Shown one piece after another: positions 21,789 through 33,240 of a DNA stretch of 64,000 nt; the first letter of the stretch is position 1, and the number at the start of each line of letters is the position of its first letter. The notes under the pieces were generated by a model that saw nothing but the letters and a program-made list of their open reading frames with translations, was not told the origin of the DNA and ran no database searches. The stretch is from contig JYIP02000003.1 in assembly GCA_001051155.2 (NCBI GenBank), positions 868,001 through 932,000 of the forward strand, given 5' to 3'. The translations under genes were made by a program, and so were the position numbers. This DNA comes from Chrysoporthe austroafricana (taxonomy: Eukaryota > Ascomycota > Sordariomycetes > Diaporthales > Cryphonectriaceae).

Positions 21789-24274
21789 CTAAGCCTGGCG
21801 ACGGCGTTTTGCCGAGGGCACATCAAGACCGTCCAGATCAGACCGCTGGATCTCCTCCGTGACAGCAGGACTAGGGGTGTCCTGCGCTGCTGAGGTGGCA
21901 GGCACGCCATCAGTGAGATGGCCAGTGTTGTCTGCAGTATGACTATTAAAGTCATGATTGGCGGTACCGCCCACACTGAAGTCAAAGTTGGCAGGGTCAC
22001 TGCCATCAAAGTTGTTGTGGTTGTTGAGGTCGGTGAGGTCGAAGTTGATATTGTGGTTATTGTTGTCCACATTCAGCCACTGGCTCACGTCGAAGTTGGG
22101 GTCGTTGAGGAAGTACTCCTCAGGGCCGCCGTCAGGGCCGTTGTAGCCAGGGATTTGACCGTTGGGGGAGTACTGCCCGACAATGTGCGCTAGGTTGTCG
22201 ATGCCATTACCAACTTCGCCCAGGTGGTTCTCGATCTCGTCGAGCTGGTACCTCTGCTTGTTGACATCAGCCACACTCGGACCTCGGGGTATGCTGCCCA
22301 TGATCGGTGACAAGGCGGTACTGGGCTGCGGAGAGGATGAGGTCGGCAAGGGAGCTTCTGCTGCGGGAGATATCAAGGCTGGGCTAGGCATGCTCGGGGT
22401 GTTGGGTGGACGGAAGGCTGAGGGAGGCAGGTGATTTCCTGGCGACACCGTCCGCTGCGACATAGAATTCAACATTCGGTTGCGCTGATCGCTCGGCATC
22501 GACGCAGGGGTAGCAGCAGCGACCTCGGGCAGGTTGACGTCCGGAGTCATCTGAGCATTGGTAGCCCCCATAATCTTCATCATTGCCTCCTGAGGGTTCG
22601 ACTGCAGCTCGTTACGGTAGAAGTCAGGCGATGTAGTGTCGGCCGGAGAGGCATCGTAAACCTCTGTGACGCGAGACGACTGAGGAGCCTTGTAAGCTGG
22701 AGCGGGCGTATCGTCGACTGGATTTGGGGGATGCGCGGCACCTCGCTTCTTGGAGGGGATTCCAGGCAGAAGGTGCTGCTGGCGCTTCTGAGGAACCGGG
22801 CTCATCGAGTTTCTCGGGACGCTCTGCTGCTGCAAGTACTCGCCCAAGTCGCCAAGGTCCTGGACAGTACCGGTAGGTATACCGGACTGGCTACCCATGG
22901 GGAGAATGCTCGCTAGCATCTCCGACAGGTTCTCTGCGCTTCCCTTGCCCTCCAACGATTTCCTAAAAACGTTGGCCAGGAAATTGAGGATGGCGGTGAT
23001 GGAGTTCTCATGGCGCTGGTGCATCTGCTCGACGCGGTGCGCCTTTTGCATGATCTGCTCCTGGTTCTGGCGTAGACTGTGGATCATAGCCAACACCTGC
23101 TGCTGTTTCTGCTGAACCTCGGCCAGCTGCTCCCGGAACTTACCCATCTCAGCAGGCTTGGCAAGCGGTCCAGCCTCGGTGCGAGCGTAAGGCTTGCTAG
23201 GTACACCGGACACCGCGTATGTTTGGGTGCCATCTTCCATGAAGTCGTCATCGCTATCGGCCTCAATCACCTCTGGCATGTCCCTCTTTGTGGGCTGCCT
23301 CCGCTTGCCGGCGTTCTTGTTGGGCTTCTGGATGAGCCACTGCAGAACATCGTAGCCGCGACGGAAGTACTGGTGCGCGTACTCGCTCGGGCTCTTATTC
23401 TTCTTCTCGCTAGCCCGCATGGAGTTGTCCGACAGGCCAACCCTCTTGTGGAAGCCATACATGTTGAGCTGGCGGACGAAAGAGGCGTAGTTGTTGTGCT
23501 TGAACATCTCGGGTATCAGCTTCTTGGCAAACTCGTCCTCGTCAAGGACAATGAACGAGTCGCCCTTCTCAGACCAACGGATGAGGTCGCTGTTCTTGCC
23601 ATTGTCCAGAAAGCTGCGCAATAGTCAGCACGAGTTCGGAATCACATAGACAAAACATGCAGGCTCCCGTGGGGGGAACGGCAAACCCACCTTGCCAGCT
23701 TCTGTACGAATGGCGGTATGCTCCTCTTCTGGTTGGACCCCTCCTTTGTAGCCTCCTCCTCGATCTTCCTGGCGCGCGCCAGCGCCTCGCGCAGCTGCTG
23801 CTCGGGATCGGGCTCGTGGGCTCGGGCACTGGTCGTGGGAACCAGGGCAGTCTCAGTATTGGCCCACTGGTCAGGCGGGCCGTCGTAGGATGAGTGGGGA
23901 GCGGTCGAGACGAGGGCGAGGCTGCCGTTATCGCGGAGTGCGAGCATATTCGACGAGGTCTGGGGCTGGGACTGAGGCTGGGGCTGAGTTTGATAGACCT
24001 GTTGCCCTTGTGGGCCCACCTGATGCTGCGGCTGCGGCTGTTGTTGCTGCGGCTGCTGCTGCTGTGGCTGCTGTTGCGGTTGCTGCTGCTGCTGGGGAAC
24101 CGGCACGTACTGGTTCGAGATGTCTGCATAATTGTTTCCATTTGCGGCCACACCGTTCCAGCGCATCATGTGGTCCTGGTTCGCATACTGCTGGGGCGCC
24201 TGCTGCATCGGAACAGGGTTGGCGCCCGGCGCGGGACGCTTGCGAGAGTTGGGCGACGACATCGTGCTGTACAT
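21789..24274 (-). CDS. hsf1: heat-shock transcription factor (HSF)
   Basis: Exons 24274-23691 and 23613-21789 give 802 residues (790 if the second Met, at 24262, is used). The intron is 77 nt, interrupts the DNA-binding domain (KLA/SFLDNG), and has a CTGAC branch point. The Gln/Pro-rich N-terminus (about residues 61-106) precedes the winged-helix HSF domain (about 186-290), with the hallmark FVQKLASFL, RWSEKGDSFIVLDE, the recognition helix FVRQLNMYGFHK, and YFRRG. A Gln-rich coiled-coil trimerisation region follows (about 350-413, MGKFREQLAEVQQKQQQVL onward). A long Pro/Ser/Asn-rich C-terminal activation region ends with a basic AKRRRQA. It binds heat-shock elements (nGAAn repeats) as a trimer and drives chaperone genes. 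Domain order and length match the essential fungal HSF1. The start is chosen as the first Met of the open frame. Confidence 0.95.
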
Positions 24275-25914
24275 TGGCCGCAGTCGGCGGGTTGCGCGCG
24301 CGAGGTGAAGGATGACGGTCGGTCGCAGGCTCTGATGGCGGACCCGCAGGGCAGGCAGATGCGCGGTCGCGAGGCGGAACGAGGCCGGTAGCCGCGATCA
24401 GCTCAGAAATGGCAGAGAGGCCGGGCCGCAGCGAGACTGTCAACGTCGTCGCTGGTCGCAGCCTGATGCGCGATGCTCGCAGTCGGGTCGTTCGGGTGGG
24501 GCGGGAGGAGCGGCAGGCTGGCTCCGAAGAGGGCTGGTGAGGTCATCAGAAAACCATGTCGACAAGAGAAAACGGAAAACTCAGGGCGAAAATGTAGTCC
24601 GGGGGATGGGAACGGGGGGTATGTCGGTAGGTATGTGGTAGTGTCGTGGAATTTCAGCTGGGCGCTGAGTATCCATGTAGCCGGCAGTTGGAGGCGTGAA
24701 TATTGAACAAGGGACAAAGTTGAGGACTGACGACTTACCCAGTACTTACCCCACAGAGATTAGCTGGCGGAGTGAGGCTCCAATACAGGGCTGGCTGGCT
24801 GGCAGGCTAATGTCCTGATGTCCCGACTAGGTCAAAGCTGCACAGGGGCTGTTCTTGTTGCTGGTGTGGTAGTTGTGTTATTGGTGTGAGAATCTGTAGA
24901 GGTGATCCAAGACTTGGCTGGTGATGACCTTTGTTGGTGGTGAATGTCCAAGTCTTCAGTGGTCTTGGGAGCCGTCTGGTCTTGCTACTGTCTTTTCCTG
25001 TTCCAATTTCTAGACGAAAGAAAGGAGAAAATTCCTGCAGCCTCTGGGTTAAATAGAGACCTGGGAGCCTGGCGGAGGGAATGGGATTCTGGAAAAAAAT
25101 GCATCCACAATGGGGCCGGCTTCAATTGTTTCAATAGAGCCATTGTCGTCCGGTCTTCACATTGTTATTTTTTGAGGCTATTCAGCGGCACCTGGGGTGC
25201 AGTCAGAGTGGGGCCCCTCAAGCAGTCCACCCAATCAGATATTATCTTTTCTGCTCAATAGCATGTGGGGCTTCCGCCGTCATCGTCTCTCTGGCTTGTG
25301 ATCGCGATCTAACGGGTGAAAATTAGGACCTTCTTTTACGACATGCTCTTCGTCAAGGTCCTCAGACGTCTCAGCCGTGAATGATGCTATCTCCTGCTGC
25401 CGCTATACCCTTTTGTTTGGTCCTGAAGTTAACCAACACTCGAGGATATATGATGCTGCCCCGGGGACTGAATTATGTCGCCCCTATGGCGCTGGGCTTG
25501 CTGGAGCCTCTTTCATATTTAGAAGGTAGTTGGAAGCAAAGCGTAATCACATGCGCCGCGGCAGTGCTATTTTTGCTGGTGTTTTTATGCTTTTGACCAG
25601 ATCTCATAGTCTCCATCGCTCAGACCCACCCGGAGCGGAGTCTCCGGTGTAAGTCGATGCTTACCGGGAGTCTGCAGGCGAGACCTCCTCAATGGCATTG
25701 ACCTTGTCGCGCTGTCACGCTGCCACGGTGTCGCTATAGCGGTGATCCAACCCGCCTACCCGCCTCCTAGGATGCTGTCTATTGCGCAACATCTCGACTT
25801 TTCACCTTGGAACATGCTTGCAATGACCCGGTCATGCGTTGCTAGTTTTAGGGGTATCCCGGTAGCTACTATTCTGGCAGACTGCGACACAACTATCGCA
25901 GTTGGTAGCGCTTC
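24275..25914. other. HSF upstream region / CWC27 downstream region
   Basis: 1.64 kb. The right end is the 3' side of CWC27 and most of the rest should be the HSF promoter and leader. Open frames are short. One TTCnnGAA inverted pair (25087-25094) resembles two heat-shock-element units but is expected by chance at this length. No RNA gene is seen. Confidence 0.5.
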
Positions 25915-27567
25915 TCACTTCGCGCCTCTGCCCGCCAAGGACGATGCCCGTGCCATCTGCGCGTTCCTTGCGATGTCATCCCAGGCTCGTCTGGAAGATG
26001 CCCCCTGGCCGCCTTTCCCTTTGCGCTCGGCTTTGATCTCGCGCGCCTTTGCCAATGGGTCGATCACCACCAGTTCCTCTTCAGCCTTCTTCCGATAGGA
26101 CAAGTCCTTACCTAGCTTATCTGCTGCAAAGCTCAGGGAATGTGACATCCAGCCCTCGTCGTCGCTCTCGTCTTTTGCCTCCGTTTTGTCCCATGCCTTG
26201 CAGCTTTGGCAGTTGGCAACGAAGTGCAGATCGCAGACCTCGTCCTCCCCGGCTGCACCATCGTCTTTCTTGTCCTCGCCGGATTCTCCAGCCGCCACAT
26301 TCTCTGTAGCCTTCTCTGGTGGTGCCATGTCCAATTTGGCCTTGAAGGAGCTGAGGAAGTCCAGCGCCTTCCTCTCCTCAGCCGCTGTAACATTGTTGCC
26401 GCCAGGTCTCCTCTTGCGGCCTCTCGTTGCTGTTTCTGGAATCATGTGCTCTAGGGCAGACTTTTTCTTTTCAACCTGGACTGGCTCTGATGAGTGTGTT
26501 GTTTTCTTCAGAGAGGCCTTCAGCGCAGCGATCTCCTCATTTGTCCTCTCAAGTTCGGTCTTCTTCTCGGGCGACTCCCGCCTGGGTGGTGACTCGAACT
26601 CGTCCTTGACCTTCACTTTCTCCGAGGTCTTCTTGGTCGACTTCAGGGATGGCGAGCGCTCACGGGGCGGTGTCTCTCGCGCAGGTGCTTCTCTTATGGG
26701 GACAGACCTCGAATCCGTTGCCTTCTTATCTTTCTTGATGACTTTTGGCTCCTTGGTCTTAGGGATATGCTCTTGTTCCTCGTCCGCATCCATCATGACA
26801 ATTCTTGTATCGAACTTGGGCTTTTTGGGCAGGGGTTCGATATCACCCTCGCCCTCCTCGTCGCCAAAGCTGAGTAGTTGTTTGCCACCTTTTCTCTTCT
26901 TCTCCTTCTTTTTCTCTCGGGCGGCCGGCTGGGCCGTCCGTTGCGCAATGCGCTCCCGCTTCTCCATACCTTCGAATGGGTTGACCAGTATTTCGACGCC
27001 CGTGATCTTTGTCGGGTACAGCGGTCGCTCGCGTGCCTGATCCAATTCCGCCTCGCCCATCTTCGCCAGGTTGTAGATCGCATTGCCCTGTATCCGCCCG
27101 AACATGGTATTCTTTCCGTCCAACTCCGGTGTCTTGTCCAGTGTGAAAAAGAACTGGCTCCCATTCGTATCCGGTATACCCTCGTTCGCCATGCCCAGCA
27201 AGCCCCTGCGGTTGAACTTCAGCCGTGAATGAAACTCGTCCTTGAAGTTGACACCCATTGATCCGGCATTCTTGCCTCGCCGCTGGTCCATGGGCCATGG
27301 GTCCAGATCCCCACCGAACGCGCCCCGGTCGTAAATGGATTCGCCGTCATTTCCCGTGCCGGTCGGGTCACCGCCTTGTAGGACGAAGCCCGGGACGAGC
27401 CGGTGGAATATCGTGCCGTCGTAGTAGCCATCGAGACAGTGCTGGAGGAAGTTGCGGCAAGTGAGCGGTGTCTGCTTCGCGAAGAGCTCGACGGACAGGT
27501 CGCCGTCGGTGGTGTGCAGGATCACGGAAGCCGTGGGCTGCGGCTCGGTGTTGTAGATGCTCGACAT
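25915..27567 (-). CDS. cwc27: spliceosomal cyclophilin CWC27
   Basis: 550 residues in a single exon. The cyclophilin domain (about residues 9-185) has TTDGDLSVELFAKQTPLTC, the active-site strand FHRLVPGFVLQGGDPTGTG, TNGSQFFFTLD, and ELDGKNTMFGRI. In that last stretch Glu sits where active cyclophilins have Trp, as in human CWC27, so isomerase activity may be weak. A long Lys/Glu-rich, probably helical tail with KKEKKRKGGK follows. The C-terminus has the conserved CDLHFVANCQSCKAWD Cys-rich motif and a final Lys/Arg-rich segment (REIKAERKGKGG). CWC27 is a nuclear subunit of activated spliceosomes, working with CWC22. Length and layout match the family. It diverges from V-ATPase subunit B across 641 bp. 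Confidence 0.95.
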   Translation of the reverse strand: MSSIYNTEPQPTASVILHTTDGDLSVELFAKQTPLTCRNFLQHCLDGYYDGTIFHRLVPGFVLQGGDPTGTGNDGESIYDRGAFGGDLDPWPMDQRRGKNAGSMGVNFKDEFHSRLKFNRRGLLGMANEGIPDTNGSQFFFTLDKTPELDGKNTMFGRIQGNAIYNLAKMGEAELDQARERPLYPTKITGVEILVNPFEGMEKRERIAQRTAQPAAREKKKEKKRKGGKQLLSFGDEEGEGDIEPLPKKPKFDTRIVMMDADEEQEHIPKTKEPKVIKKDKKATDSRSVPIREAPARETPPRERSPSLKSTKKTSEKVKVKDEFESPPRRESPEKKTELERTNEEIAALKASLKKTTHSSEPVQVEKKKSALEHMIPETATRGRKRRPGGNNVTAAEERKALDFLSSFKAKLDMAPPEKATENVAAGESGEDKKDDGAAGEDEVCDLHFVANCQSCKAWDKTEAKDESDDEGWMSHSLSFAADKLGKDLSYRKKAEEELVVIDPLAKAREIKAERKGKGGQGASSRRAWDDIARNAQMARASSLAGRGAK

Positions 27568-28208
27568 GACGGCGTTATGTCTGATCAGTCATCGTCGAGT
27601 CTGCCAGGCAGGAATCGATCTTGACGAGCGCAAGGAGGTGCGCACGGATGCTGTGGTCTGTGGAGAGCTTCAGGTGTTCAGGTGTTGTAGACGGGCGGAA
27701 AGCATTGCCTGCCGGACGTGGAGCTATTTATTTGCTCTGGAGCTTGGAGCCTCAGGGCGTCCGTCGATCTCTCATAGTATACCAGTACCAACTATGGCAC
27801 TCATGGACTTGCATGACCTCAATCCATACCTACTATATCTAGCATACTGGTTCCTCCTCGCGAATGCTATGATTCATCTGTAATGCTGTGCACACTCTGT
27901 CCGTGCTATTTCTCTAACGAGCAGACTCTTTGTTAACCCAGACAAAAATAGCATTTCAGGATTCTGACGTACATCCACCCTACCAGGCGCTACCAGGCGC
28001 ACCCGTCGAGGATCGCCTGTAGAACTAAGTATCCACTGCTAATTGTGGCTACGCTGGCTGCCGCTCCAGCCCTCCAACCTGCCAGAGCTTATCTCCACAG
28101 AGCCCCAAGCTCTCGAACACCTCAGATCCTCAAGTCGTCATCCATCACTCCAACCCTTTCGCTCTCTCAACCACAGCTCCCTTCTTTCTTCCCGACGTAT
28201 CAGCAGCC
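27568..28208. promoter_or_regulatory. shared promoter interval CWC27 / VMA2
   Basis: 641 bp between two divergent start codons. The VMA2 side ends in a C/T-rich leader (about 28,080-28,208) with repeated CTC and TTTC blocks, typical of highly expressed filamentous-fungal genes. No specific factor site is claimed. Confidence 0.5.
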
Positions 28209-30085
28209 ATGGGTGATCCGCGAGAGTCTTCCTCCCACTACTCGGTGACGCCGCACCTAAAGTACAACACCGTCGGCGGCGTCAACGGCCCTCTCGTCAT
28301 CCTCGACAATGTTCGTGCTCCAATTCCTTGCCGGCTGCGAAGGAGCGGAAGACTTACGAGCGATCCAGGTCAAATTCCCAAGATACAACGAGATTGTCAG
28401 CTTGACCCTTCCGGATGGTTCGACAAGACAAGGACAGGTCCTCGAGGCTCGAGGTTTGTGCAAGGACTCCTGAGGCAATTTGGTTGGGGACACGCTGACG
28501 ATTCGTCGGACAGGAAACCGAGCCGTCGTGCAGGTACAGAAACAGAGACTCTATACCGCGATACTACGACAAGACACAAGGCTGACGAGCTTCCTAGGTC
28601 TTCGAAGGAACATCAGGTATCGATGTGAAGAAGGTGTGATAGAATCAGAAAGCTGTGGACGTGGCGGGCGACGCTGACGAAACCACGACAGACGAAAGTT
28701 GAGTTCACGGGCCAGAGCTTGAAGCTTGGTGTGTCGGAGGACATGCTGGGGCGTATCTTCGATGGATCCGGTCGGGCTATCGACAAGGGCCCCAAAGTGT
28801 TGGCGGAAGACTACCTCGACATCAACGGCAGTCCCATCAACCCCTACTCGAGAGTACGAACACCATCCTAAGCAGGTAGAGGATTAGTACTGACCCGGAC
28901 TAGGTCTACCCCGAGGAGATGATCTCCACCGGTATCTCTGCCATCGACACCATGAACTCGATCGCTCGTGGCCAGAAGATTCCCATTTTCTCCGCTGCCG
29001 GTCTCCCGCACAACGAAATTGCTGCTCAGATTTGCCGGCAAGCAGGTCTGGTCCAGAAGCAGGGTGTCACAAGCAAGGGCGTACATGATGGTCACGAGGA
29101 AAACTTCTCCATTGTTTTCGGTGCCATGGGTGTCAACCTAGAAACCGCCCGATTCTTCACCCGCGATTTCGAGGAGAACGGCAGTCTGGAGCGTGTCACA
29201 CTCTTCCTCAACCTTGCCAATGATCCTACGTTAGTCTTGTTTAGCTGTGGTGAGCTGGAGACCTTGTGCTGACTTGAATGTAGTATCGAACGTATCATCA
29301 CACCCCGTCTTGCCCTCACGACTGCCGAATACTACGCCTACCAGCTCGAGAAGCACGTCCTGGTCATTCTTACCGATTTGTCTTCTTACTGTGACGCTCT
29401 GCGTGAGGTCTCAGCTGCCCGAGAAGAAGTGCCCGGTCGTCGTGGTTTCCCCGGTTACATGTACACGGATTTGTCGACCATCTACGAACGAGCCGGTCGT
29501 GTCGAGGGACGCAACGGATCCATCACGCAGATTCCCATTCTGACTATGCCCAACGACGACATTACGCATCCTATTCCTGACTTGACAGGCTACATTACTG
29601 AGGGCCAGATCTTCGTCGATCGCGGTCTATACAACAAGGGTATTAGCCCACCCATCAACGTCCTGCCGTCGCTGTCCCGTCTCATGAAGTCTGCCATTGG
29701 CGAGGGCATGACGCGCAAGGATCACGGTGATGTGTCGAACCAGCTGTACGCCAAGTACGCCATCGGACGTGACGCTGCGGCCATGAAGGCAGTCGTCGGT
29801 GAGGAGGCTCTGTCGGCGGAGGACAAACTGTCGCTCGAGTTCCTGGAAAAGTTCGAGCGCCAGTTCATTAGCCAGGGAGCGTATGAGTCGCGGACTATCT
29901 ACGAGTCCCTGGACTTGGCGTGGTCGCTGCTGCGTATCTACCGCAAGGACATGCTCAACCGTATCCCCAAAAAGATCATCGACGAATATTACTCCAGGAA
30001 GACCAACGCTTCCGAGAAAGCGAGAGGAAAGGATAAAGGCGTTAAGGACACTGCTCCACAGGAGGAGAACCTAATTGATGCGTAA
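28209..30085 (+). CDS. vma2: V-type proton ATPase subunit B
   Basis: Seven exons: 28209-28310, 28369-28453, 28514-28533, 28598-28633, 28692-28853, 28904-29229 and 29284-30085 (510 residues). All junctions are GT-AG and keep frame; exon 3 is only 20 nt. The product is the non-catalytic nucleotide-binding B subunit of the V1 sector, which with subunit A forms the ATP-driven hexamer that acidifies vacuoles. Hallmarks are the N-terminal beta barrel ([16 protein letters not shown], then [16 protein letters not shown]), the region [20 protein letters not shown] (B subunits lack the Walker A GxxxxGKT of subunit A), [18 protein letters not shown], the region [20 protein letters not shown], and the [13 protein letters not shown] segment. 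The C-terminal tail is Lys/Glu-rich. Length is as expected (about 510). The early exon-rich layout is typical of fungal vma-2. The stop lies 96 bp from the CTF8 stop on the other strand. Confidence 0.97.
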
Positions 30086-30181
30086 GGGGGGAAATGGTGA
30101 AACCAAGATTCCAATAGCATGAGTTCCGTATGAAAACAACACAAGCTCAAACTCTACTATGTATCTGTGCCTCTACGCCCC

Positions 30182-30634
30182 TTATCCCGTCCCTACCGGC
30201 TCAGGTCTTGACGAGAATACAATCTTATACTTCACGACTTCGACGATCTCCAGCTCCTCCCCTGCACCCTCTTCCTGCCGCCGTCTCACCACCCCCACAG
30301 CCCGCGGTAACTTCTTCACCTCCCCGGTCAGCCTCTGGTGCTGCCCGACAAACAGGTAGACTCTCTTCATCCATGCGGTGCTGGCGGGATCAAACGTGAT
30401 CGAGTCGGGGTTGTAGTCCGGGAAGTCGACGCGGCCGATGTTGACGAGGTCCGCGGCGGACGCGTCGGCCACTTCGTGGGTGGGGAGGTTGATCGTGCCC
30501 TGGAGCTCCAGGAGCGCAAGGCCCGCCGGCGTCTGCAGCACGGCCGGGAGGGGGTTGGCCGATGCAGGAAGGGCGGTGCTTGTTGGCGAGGGTTTTGGGT
30601 GGAGGGTCACCGGCGCCGATGGTTGCTGGGCCAT
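30182..30634 (-). CDS. ctf8: CTF8, subunit of the alternative Ctf18-RFC clamp loader
   Basis: 150 residues, one exon. Ctf8 with Dcc1 binds Ctf18-RFC, which loads PCNA and supports sister-chromatid cohesion. A Pro/Ala-rich start leads to ALLELQGTINLP (about residues 39-50), a glycine/Arg strand IGRVDFPDY (66-74), the strongly conserved WMKRVYLFVGQHQRLTGEV (88-106), KKLPRAVGVVRR and the terminal strand EIVEVVKYKIVFSSRPEPV (128-146). Size and motif order match fungal Ctf8. It ends 96 bp from the V-ATPase B stop, so the two convergent 3' UTRs probably overlap. Confidence 0.9.
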   Translation of the reverse strand: MAQQPSAPVTLHPKPSPTSTALPASANPLPAVLQTPAGLALLELQGTINLPTHEVADASAADLVNIGRVDFPDYNPDSITFDPASTAWMKRVYLFVGQHQRLTGEVKKLPRAVGVVRRRQEEGAGEELEIVEVVKYKIVFSSRPEPVGTG

Positions 30635-32012
30635 GGTGGCTGTAGCGGGTGGGCGTATGACAAAATGGTGTGGCGCTCTCTCACTGAGCGCCTCTGTCGC
30701 GTTGAGTTGTGGTCATGAAGCCCATGCAACGTGTGAAGTTGTCATGTGTAAGGTTTATTGTGGCGTGCGCTATCCGGAAGGCGAGAGGCTGTGTCCTTTT
30801 GTTTCTTCTTTCTTTTGAATGATGTCGAGAGGTGTGTTGAAAAATCGAGGTTCGCGAACCACGATGCTGTTACATGAATCTCAGCTCAACCCTTAGCGGC
30901 AACTCGCAGACGGTAGGCCAGTAAATTCGTGAGCCATCCGGCGTTGACCCCTACTTGAGTCTGCATTTCTCCATATCTGACGCGACAGGACGACGCAGTG
31001 CATATATGATATATGCCTCCTTGTTCCTTCAATCGTGTACAACTCTACAATAAATCACCGTATCTTAAGCTGATTGTATGGGGCCTGGACTACCCACGTA
31101 CGTACGGCCACCGCCACTGCTGCCATTCACTTATGAGACAGTATTAAGAAATGACGATGGGCCGTGATGCCATCGCCGACGCGTCTTCGTTGTAGGCTGC
31201 ATAGGCGCCTACCTCTGAGGCTGGTGAGCCACCAAAGAAAGGAAGAATAGGGCCTCGTCTTCGGCTAACAGTGCATTAGGAGCCAGGATACGCTCCTCCC
31301 CCTCTTTTGTTTGTATTCTTTCTTTTCTATTCTTTTGTTTTCCCCTTCTCTCTTTTCTTTTTTACTGCTCTCGTCCGCTGAGACTCTACTGAGTCTTCTA
31401 GTAGCATTGAAGTGGTGTGCTTCCTTCGCCCCAGTCCTTAGCACTGCCTGAAGAGGTGGTGGTGCCTACGTAGGCGCCGAATAGGGAAGGGCTTTTGCAC
31501 ATTCACATCGAGGCCTCAAATACAGCTCCTGTACTAGCGTTGACTCAATCACACAAATAATGCAAGACTTTCATCAAACCCACACATGTGGCCATCCAGT
31601 GCATGGTTCTTGTATGGCTCTGGAGCAGTACATATAGGCCATGCCATTGGAACTTGTATTCAGGTCATATTCTAGCACCGAGCTGGTCTAGCCATCTTGT
31701 GAGATGAGGTCTAGATTCACGAGAAGAGCTAGGACAGCTAGCATTGAGTACTCGTCAGGCGAGCAGTCTACACAATGCTTAGGACAGGCACAAGGATCAT
31801 AAATTGCAACAACCGAACTTGCAGAGAGCAGTAAGTGATCACTTGTCCCAAACGCCTTGAATATGGAGGTATCAATCATTGCATAGCTTCTGTTTGGAGT
31901 CTCTTCCATGTCGAGCCAGAGATACTCTCCCACTTTTGTGCCGAACCAGCCATCAAATCCCTGAACCGTACCCGAATCACAAAAGACGTCACCCTTGCCG
32001 AGCGCCAAACAC
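30635..32012. other. intergenic, upstream of CTF8 and downstream of RPS6
   Basis: 1.38 kb. It contains a T/C-rich stretch (about 31,295-31,380) and scattered A+T-rich DNA. No protein-like frame or RNA gene was found. The right part should be the RPS6 3' UTR and the left part the CTF8 promoter. Confidence 0.55.
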
Positions 32013-33240
32013 CTAAGCCTTGTGCATGGAAGAGGCACGGCGCTTGCGGGCGTCGGCCTTGGTGGCCTTGGCCTCAGCAACACGCTTGGCCAGGATCTGG
32101 GCGTACTCGTTCTGTGTGGCGAGTTAGCAGGAATTCCCTGGGGGTGGACATATGGATCAGATGAACGTACGGCCTCGTCCTTGACCTTCTCGGCCTGGCG
32201 GCGCTTGAGTGCGATGCGGTGGCGCTTGTGCTGCAGACGCTGGGGAGTGACCAGGCGCTGGATCTTGGGAGCCTTGGTGTAAGGCTTGGCACCCTCCTTC
32301 TTAGGCTGAACCTCGCGACGGATCACGTACTTGCGGACCTATATCCCGGGGGAAACAGACAAAATATTAGCCCTGAGATTCTCGGTGTCGAATCTCATTC
32401 CTCTCACTCTCTACCCGAACTGCTTGACTTCCACCACCGCAGTCATCGGGCAGGCGAAGACGGAACTGTATGTGGTGTGGAAATAACATACGTCGTCCTC
32501 CTTGGTGAGGCCGAAGAACTTGCGGATCTTGGTGGCGCGCTTGGGACCGAGACGCTTGGGGTGGACGACGTCGGTGAGGCCGGGGATGTCCTGCTCGCCC
32601 TGCTTGACGATGGACAGAGCAAGGACAGACAGGTCCATGCCGACGATGCAGCCGCGGACGGACTTGCGCTTGCGCTCGCCGGTGCGGCGGGGTCGGTAGC
32701 AGGAGTGGCCGTCAGAGAGGAGGAGTCGGACACGGGTAGGGTGCATGACACCCTGCTTCATGGGGAAGCCCTGCTTGTCGTTGCCGCCGGTGATGCGGAA
32801 GATGTAGCCCTTCCACTCGTCACCGAGGGATTCGGCGGGGACCTCCTGGCCCATCTATAATACCCAGCTGTTAGTCCTTGCCCAAGCTCTTCCTGTCCTA
32901 AAAACCGCTGCATGACCATTGCGACGTGGTGTTGTCGGAAGGAGGTATGTATCGATCTCGACGTTTTAACGGCGGCTTGGCTGAAGGGATCAAACGTACC
33001 CGCTTCTCCATGAAGATGCGGAGCTTGCGCTCATCTTCGACCTCGATGAGCTTTTGGCTACCGTTAGCCGGGTAGGAGCTGTGATGGAAATTGAGAGTCA
33101 GTAATTGCTCGATTCGCTGGCCACGGCGAAGCCCTGGTTTGCGGGTCGAAGTGAGGGCTCGAAGACGTTGGGGGAGGGTAGCCCGGTATAGGAAGGGCTA
33201 GGAGGAATGAATAATGTCAAACGTACATGTTCAACTTCAT
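32013..33240 (-). CDS. rps6: 40S ribosomal protein S6 (eS6)
   Basis: Five exons: 33240-33227, 33078-33000, 32854-32492, 32338-32171 and 32111-32013 (240 residues). Exon 1 codes only MKLN plus two bases of the next codon. The start [20 protein letters not shown] is diagnostic, followed by [45 protein letters not shown], the conserved [16 protein letters not shown] and a long basic helix. It ends [11 protein letters not shown]; the RRASS motif is the target of S6 kinases in other eukaryotes. The protein lies on the 40S subunit body. Four introns of 59-153 nt sit mainly near the 5' end, typical of fungal ribosomal protein genes. All junctions are GT-AG and preserve frame. It is divergent from DPH1. 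Confidence 0.98.

Noticed and set aside
25087..25094. TTCTGGAA as a heat-shock element upstream of HSF
   Set aside because: Only two nGAAn-type units in register, a third is absent, and one such match is expected by chance in 1.6 kb.
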